Shown here piece after piece: positions 34,501-35,276 of a stretch of DNA of 35,276 nt. How positions within the stretch are numbered: position 1 is the stretch's first letter; every line of letters begins with the position of its first letter. The stretch is from CAMXAS01 sp964442435 (GTDB lineage: Bacteria; Bacteroidota; Bacteroidia; Bacteroidales; P3): positions 1-35,276 of the forward strand of contig CAYTZG010000018.1 of NCBI GenBank assembly GCA_964442435.1, in the 5' to 3' direction. A program made the position numbers and the translations under genes. The notes beneath the pieces are model-generated. The model saw only the letters and a program-made list of their open reading frames with translations, was not told the origin of the DNA and did no database searches.

Positions 34501-35276
34501 AGGGTCGGTCGTGGACAGGTATATACCCGCGTCCGCGGCGACGGTCACCTCAGGCATATCGCCGACCAAATATTCCGCCGTATCGGTGTAGGTAGGCGAA
34601 TAGCCCGTGCGTTCCACCTTGGCGTAGTAGTAGTGCGAACCCACCGTTTTTTTGGCATCCGTACTGGCCACCGACGACAGGCTGAGCGTATAGGTGGACG
34701 CGTTGCTGAACGTTACCGACTGGTAGGGCGTTGTCTGCCCCGTGCGGTCGGTGCTGTGATAGAGCGTGACGGACGTTATCGTGGCCGGGTTGGTGCTGTT
34801 GGGGATGGCCACCGGCTCTACCTTGACGCTCGGCCAGGCCGCTTCCTCCTTGCAGACCTTGTAGGCCGTATTCTTGTCGTATTCGGTGGAGGTGGTTCCA
34901 TCCTTGAGTTTATCCTTGCCGCAAGCATAGTATTTTACTTCGTAGGTCAGCACCACCGAGTCGGGACAGCCGTAGGTGGCCCCGTCTTTCTTCACGGCCG
35001 AGGCCTTGACCGTAAGCGTATAGGTCTTGGTGACGTTCGAGGTGCCGGTTACCGCCGAGGCGGGAATGACGCAGGTGGAGCCCGAGTTGACGGGCGTGCC
35101 GTTCGTGACCACCCCGGTGGCGCTCGTTACGGCCGCACTGCCCACCTTCCACGTATAGGTATAGTCGGAGGGATTCTTCGGCGTGCCGGTCTGCAGCACG
35201 TTCGTGACCGCATTCAGCGTGATGGACGTACCGATGCAGGTGGATACCGTGACCTTTTTGGTGGTCAGCGAACCCG
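22333..35276 (-). CDS. Giant type B T9SS surface protein, 5'-truncated by the window edge
   Basis: At least 4313 codons of one open frame. The frame is still open at the right edge (I read it through to the last full codon), so start and signal peptide are outside the window. The visible protein is a chain of Ig/PKD-like beta domains of about 95-130 aa, most opening with C-x-G or C-x-E phrases (NICDGEQF, EVCDGTTATF, EVCAGETVTL, AVCAGSAGG) and joined by x-P-x-P linkers (NPNP, PKPK, PQPQ, PRPD, PMPT). The upstream part is rich in Thr, Ala and Pro and contains a five-domain higher-order repeat. After an acidic linker near 27358-27404 (PKDPDDPDKEDD) the C-terminal ~1680 residues are less repetitive. 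The last ~80 residues are a type B sorting domain. Likely role: very long surface adhesin or motility-type protein exported by T9SS. Confidence 0.93.
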   Translation of the reverse strand, partial: GSLTTKKVTVSTCIGTSITLNAVTNVLQTGTPKNPSDYTYTWKVGSAAVTSATGVVTNGTPVNSGSTCVIPASAVTGTSNVTKTYTLTVKASAVKKDGATYGCPDSVVLTYEVKYYACGKDKLKDGTTSTEYDKNTAYKVCKEEAAWPSVKVEPVAIPNSTNPATITSVTLYHSTDRTGQTTPYQSVTFSNASTYTLSLSSVASTDAKKTVGSHYYYAKVERTGYSPTYTDTAEYLVGDMPEVTVAADAGIYLSTTDPATQQGTVKDLAVCAGTNVYLQMRGLTISSANTVVDNGSVGGAYTWYRFATAPANPATEPSSGANTTSYTDVLPLVATGQAALADSGLYYAYYHLKRTNNAANTPLNGTPKTTLVCSKNFTTAAGHLTVNPNPTKVTAMQSDTKNICDGEQFELKGKITTPSTATPANTTYKYRWYEYNGSGHTQLDPATYPNATGTLTAAMETAPFNVTLNVGGTAKVTYTYKLGIIAETDKGCVDSTSLTNPYTNLISGITVNITPKPKFSVSVASETVEVCDGTTATFSYTTNPTTISNTAFSTQWYKCASATGAQAPATDTKMSQNASYSIANATAANDGYYYAAVKATPQGNTTCDTVVYTKSVKLTVNPKPQLGNAFDFTANGIAGVTAGVCSEETPVLTAKLKSGLGYTTASKTNGSDQGYVWSPVGANNGTVTSADRTEYTLAKAWTTVTSKTTREVTVNINVKTAAGCEKDTNVKFSVEVSPCNKDEVRDGRDNSMRDKTTPFLVCDGEGAPAWPTVKIAALDMAQKLISQIDLYYRYGTTGNYIKVADKAVSPAATTADFTFTPVTATVAGADFKKPGSHYYFALVTRNDGVKSTDTVEYLVAKRPELGVVNGDLPNASIVVSLNPTTPAATEKDSLTVCANPNTWLYLRNTPTMPGDGGQTTLQKYAWYQGTAAQNINVPATPAAATTGGASVKGGNTASVNIGVSATPAVQTVNYYYAYLTYRRENTAQSNTATKKTCDTVYRVGKAGVRIVNPQPQLPTSIDYNYSPNDEYTLCDGKTFDLQPSVLPAPMAATPATTWTYRWYTSKDFNVDSTLFCSNKDSLNIQSVLKPGDKKVGATDYYWLVVYATNGLCSDSVSSKQLSATSSPLTVYTKALPYVTNAPVIKKSPTSGEVCAGETVTLTVTISEMGSKLGTQAFEWYRLRDAATSYADRNPKLDTRVTTKQGGEVTVQDAPNGTTTSVTIKSSDVSLSGRYYLMIPMKTAANQGACTDTVYSTAFAEIKINPRPDVRIVDADPLNYTLCAGSDEETVLRITLDDDTKDQLAATPPTATVTYQWYKSSKTSAVNDAKGDTLLVKAPASATPPQLNYWVKVTKTVNGCSTSVMIDSAKQTGNTGTGGQGANFKIKVASCNGDKIVLGPSMAEQKASVAVAICSSDDEKTFYVKADQGRGAISKATWSYAPITEDASGKPIMGAITTLTPCTTGIAGNATGCPFSTKTDGGMAAPGEWRLWADVERTGLNSTTTDTITFVIRPNPSELANESSLNMVLRKQAGNKDIIASKLVCNGTQVQLNLEPAAKLKTVAEVNSAQVKPSETTADSTRFTWHTMNFGSPLGKQVYADTAYKFTAAQQPTASVTSSGAPTGANYEDQYELRETYQRRFQRTGAYKQTKRPTYNIACVAMNPATDTLKKVFATSVYASKTPDGDLKDAPRGKADTNICNNALTGQNIVLKFTPAAATPDAKVTKWQYKTAAAWLDWYIVPDNTAQNVANELTVSLTDAKIPTAGPDEIKTVTFRVVLVNGECSAEKEAYTLNIYGALTAGSQQADQAVCAGSAGGSQFEVNDTAIGVLPATAKVTFRLYDKNPDVDATAIVLNTVADVAATGGKATAKLKANNPSAPTKYYLRYEIKPTNSLSPCGTVYSEVDSVMVYPMPTISYSGTIADLCFEDGASVTFSSIAQTNTVGFDVYAYNTAQTEAALKAAINGSTPPTPILSNQPATSPTNVTVTYSATATPPAMYSGKTYYYFVAKSGMYAVKKDAACAMAVAGKDITTKNPVVKPHIEWAAPATPRIDSLVIDLGQEHAITMTGGNRTGSATPEPATLHYAPASAADPAVPDVSAGKLKSQTGFTTGKVFQFQASQMEAGMWFFWVEVTGSPCGNQYSDTIQADVRKSAKLALTGAADTCSTDAIVVKVLDENDDDGTPKIDQVDVNEPVDYYWAPSASAAANQWTKITPDGGNITVGDKASFFELVWTNHGLGASADLTRAFKIKYTTTGGTETESTPFTITIHPQPTLSSLDALNLPAAICDDGTTQHGVQLKSGVTAGPARGTAGITWELLFTKGDTAVSQASAWGTRSVAASGNVLYNAKGVADSGYYRLRIKGHKTCKDTMSNPALLTVNHKPTPGTLTVAPVTVCFGSPVTVTLSDYTDSIVDYEYNKAHNANASTTGWKPVLPDLAADITATDGSALAKTDNSYPNAWKVTAAKYGYAIRAKVKNGVCPAEYAYNKVEIYDTVVVKTQPKDCPVTVDETTELPVNAVTFTAAEDWAKAKYADGSTVMTTPTDAATFQWEVLPSGGSMWSNVSGNGVVDATAKTLQLEPAYWTSMTPAQAEGTKFRAKITDKCGHSVYTKEVKIVSQASLRAGDIKPQPKDPDDPDKEDDLVVTNPGGCFYYGDTVKLEHKGARGEGTVHHHWRVGSGATPMPASTVKTLDEAGLAYKFGTRDGQLDSSLIYLAPKTPQTDLAAFWNARKDIFVFVTDDLNPASKLFDANGQLKDGQPENADHYTHRELCFSAKPQWTMPNDTVCFGENDTVFDLLAANMDINASNTPNIARLQFAFKAVKAADFSDVLTFGVPGQADVTTGNYTVQDAEGNDKTVSVTIEFNDGKPSGKLTLTAVTPSAWIDSIFDSLVVRTVVRTDYSQKDDTTLYAVLRIDRGIKSITPKQAELRVCEEGKAEFEAAIERYNPSIESEIKWEWKRRKTAGDNSDDETPASGTPLNGNTTAGVPQPVKLTVNNVQPTDSGIWVLQATTACGVVTEQEFKLTVDLKPTWKHDLAVADDEFCSGEDSKLELSATLQNVNGNPTIEWEHALTNSFSDNTPILSEDIDPRVSISAVPDATNPYEWALSVTVTPAYLDDSGYYRIHVTPEDGSACAGYVLNSTPAHVVIDTTPQITMNPEPEWSMGSGASAASGATSLEATVSNPKPTMSDGCAQIGAEWHIIYTADFAKGQAYDKSATIEDFLKGDGSEFPTGFTFNIKEDGSGATLSPNGVPFKWDSVSVFYRAENCCGETYSDTILVRVRNSLDIYGVIGDTVCEGATATIKVGANQNIPNASSRTWEYRVPGATVWQTVPLGAGAFFGATASETMTGGTATLTLENVPYRLDGYEFRFQSDGIYNAEPNGTLVVRPVNDLHVLVAADPNPASDYEGFDKTTLKAEVYVGDEPIDGKVPPGAKVLSDEELELYGYTDFDWYQIAPGKPLDPSFLTVNLPNSSIFMAEGPDIHLKTYTIKDLKYDDHDSTRYFAVLRSDCFDNSDLVNQRIPDHYAGLHSDTTVLRIYEDLLLEWTAADMYTVDTLPYGTDKNKLNIDTLPTDEVIGVHLAQENPSSKHQISSAYYLKCGSGTTAATLNVELRKGVQSNVDALVIATRQWYYRKPVDGGGYGAWQPILPDDLAGTADDEEMGTVFFVLTGRRALQVLGVDYLMDGWQFMSIAMADSIGVNDDGSANYQYKDTTPILTLVVSAPIEDEEGDPLTFSPDPNEGAPFCGSHDYTFTVSYPHPSFHYEWEIKRPDDEDYHRVDTLSGKSEFHFGLATFEDNGTLVRCLVSNSCGVDTIDGDIQITEPLLVKVELPADMAICADEMVELTAIPTNEGEHPVYEWLVNGNVVPDATEPVFTFNPADYPELASAGGEAEIVVRLTSSEDCVWEPTVSDTLTLTVHPLPVFTVVADPAEITVSEGTTLTVTGLPAGSTVVWSPGLEVLDSTAVSTPTHPIESSGSHWFYATVTNEYGCSATDSVEVTVQSSFTLDSTGAVVIVQPSLPELPGLDPDNRTHEGPDTTLQVIMIGDTLRIIACENSIAFVTLFTSGGEAPLRYEWVGIDTMSYDELAEYGYDYSAENPLPDSVFALYLDGEVSEFEVTITDKDGAGLSVKVYGFITYYVTQHVALEAIPHMRHNRFYEDQIVFFTAHPNRFSWYNFYDYNATVDEVNDEQHSEKNLYKTDYDYEEGAEHLVYVSVADKNGCRSYDSVAIAIMPLPNAMVFNDPNYPEADVLFPEFEVEIHDSWGRLVKAMDHGLGWDGTRRGKPVEAGTYYYRVKLPTVDGFTYIKGAVTVFTKK
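27405..29217 (-). repeat. Giant protein supramodule 4 (weaker copy)
   Basis: Begins at the Cys of AACAMAVAGKD. The A-like domain ends at 28831 with GMWFFWVEVTGSPCG and SDTIQADV. Four domains follow, opening DTCSTDAIVV, AICDDGTTQHG, TVCFGSPVTV and PKDCPVTVDE, ending at the acidic PKDPDDPDKEDD linker. About 604 aa. The order and spacing fit the other units, but residue identity is low. Confidence 0.5.
29218..31107 (-). repeat. Giant protein supramodule 3 (A domain plus four Ig-like domains)
   Basis: Begins at the Cys of ASCNGDKIVLG. The A domain (30742-31107, 122 aa) is more diverged, with AICSSDDEKTFYVK and the closing GEWRLWADVERTGLNS and TDTITFVI. Four domains follow, opening LVCNGTQVQL, NICNNALTG, AVCAGSAGG and DLCFEDGASV. 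Total 630 aa. Confidence 0.7.
31108..33060 (-). repeat. Giant protein supramodule 2 (A domain plus four Ig-like domains)
   Basis: Begins at the Cys of SPCNKDEVRDG. The A domain (32698-33060, 121 aa) carries LVCDGEGAPAWPTVKI and closes GSHYYFALVTRNDG with TDTVEYLV, the best match to supramodule 1. Four Ig-like domains follow, opening TVCANPNTWLYL, TLCDGKTFDL, EVCAGETVTL and TLCAGSDEETVL. Total 651 aa. Confidence 0.8.
33061..34923 (-). repeat. Giant protein supramodule 1 (A domain plus four Ig-like domains)
   Basis: Begins at the Cys of ACGKDKLKDG. The A domain runs to 34564 (120 aa): C-x-x-D, later KVCKEEAAWPSVKV, and closes GSHYYYAKVERTGYS with TDTAEYLV. Four Ig-like domains follow, opening AVCAGTNVYL, NICDGEQFEL, EVCDGTTATF and GVCSEETPVL. 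Total 621 aa. Confidence 0.8.

Noticed and set aside
35197..35199. GTG at 35199 as the start of the giant gene
   Set aside because: The frame stays open upstream to the window edge and encodes typical domain sequence (TCIGTSITLNAV), with no signal peptide after the GTG. The gene is truncated by the window.

Overview
The window looks like a chromosomal piece of a GC-rich member of Bacteroidota, most likely Bacteroidales. The evidence is two PorP/SprF-family type IX secretion proteins, two giant proteins with gliding-motility-type (type B) C-terminal sorting domains, a Bacteroidetes-type ParE, a glgA-like/DUF4270/glmS cluster, and one match to the Bacteroidetes promoter pattern (TTTG, 20 bp, TAnnTTTG). 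The family or genus cannot be fixed from the sequence alone. No tRNA, rRNA, CRISPR array, transposase or phage gene was seen.

Layout. Positions 1-1842 (+) encode topoisomerase IV subunit B (parE). It converges on a minus-strand housekeeping operon at 1876-5927 that reads glgA-like glycosyltransferase, DUF4270 lipoprotein, glmS, with its own likely promoter at 5951-5982. Positions 5983-6701 hold no gene. This stretch is a patchwork of intergenic repeats: two 109-bp direct repeats, two long perfect inverted repeats sharing a CCTTTTCTT/AAGAAAAGG core, and a set of short hairpins with different stems but nearly always a TGC/GCA loop.

Everything from 6702 to the right edge lies on the minus strand, with gaps of at most 15 bp or with overlapping start/stop codons. 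In transcription order it reads: a giant type B adhesin-like protein (at least 4313 codons, 5' end outside the window), its PorP/SprF partner, a second giant type B protein (2320 aa), a second PorP/SprF, then an RND tripartite efflux pump (adaptor, inner-membrane pump, outer-membrane lipoprotein channel), and finally folK. The two adhesin-PorP/SprF pairs follow the sprB-sprF order known from Flavobacterium johnsoniae. This suggests two surface-protein/translocation-partner pairs feeding a type IX machine encoded elsewhere.

The most striking structure is inside the larger giant protein. Its first ~2500 visible residues are built from a five-domain unit of ~620-650 aa: one distinctive ~120-aa domain followed by four shorter Ig-like domains with a CxG-type start. 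The unit recurs four times, the fourth copy being weaker, and continues out of the window. Other oddities are a ~44-aa low-complexity insertion in the catalytic loop of folK, a basic ~75-aa tail on the outer-membrane channel, and a one-domain glgA-like protein lacking the KTGGL motif.
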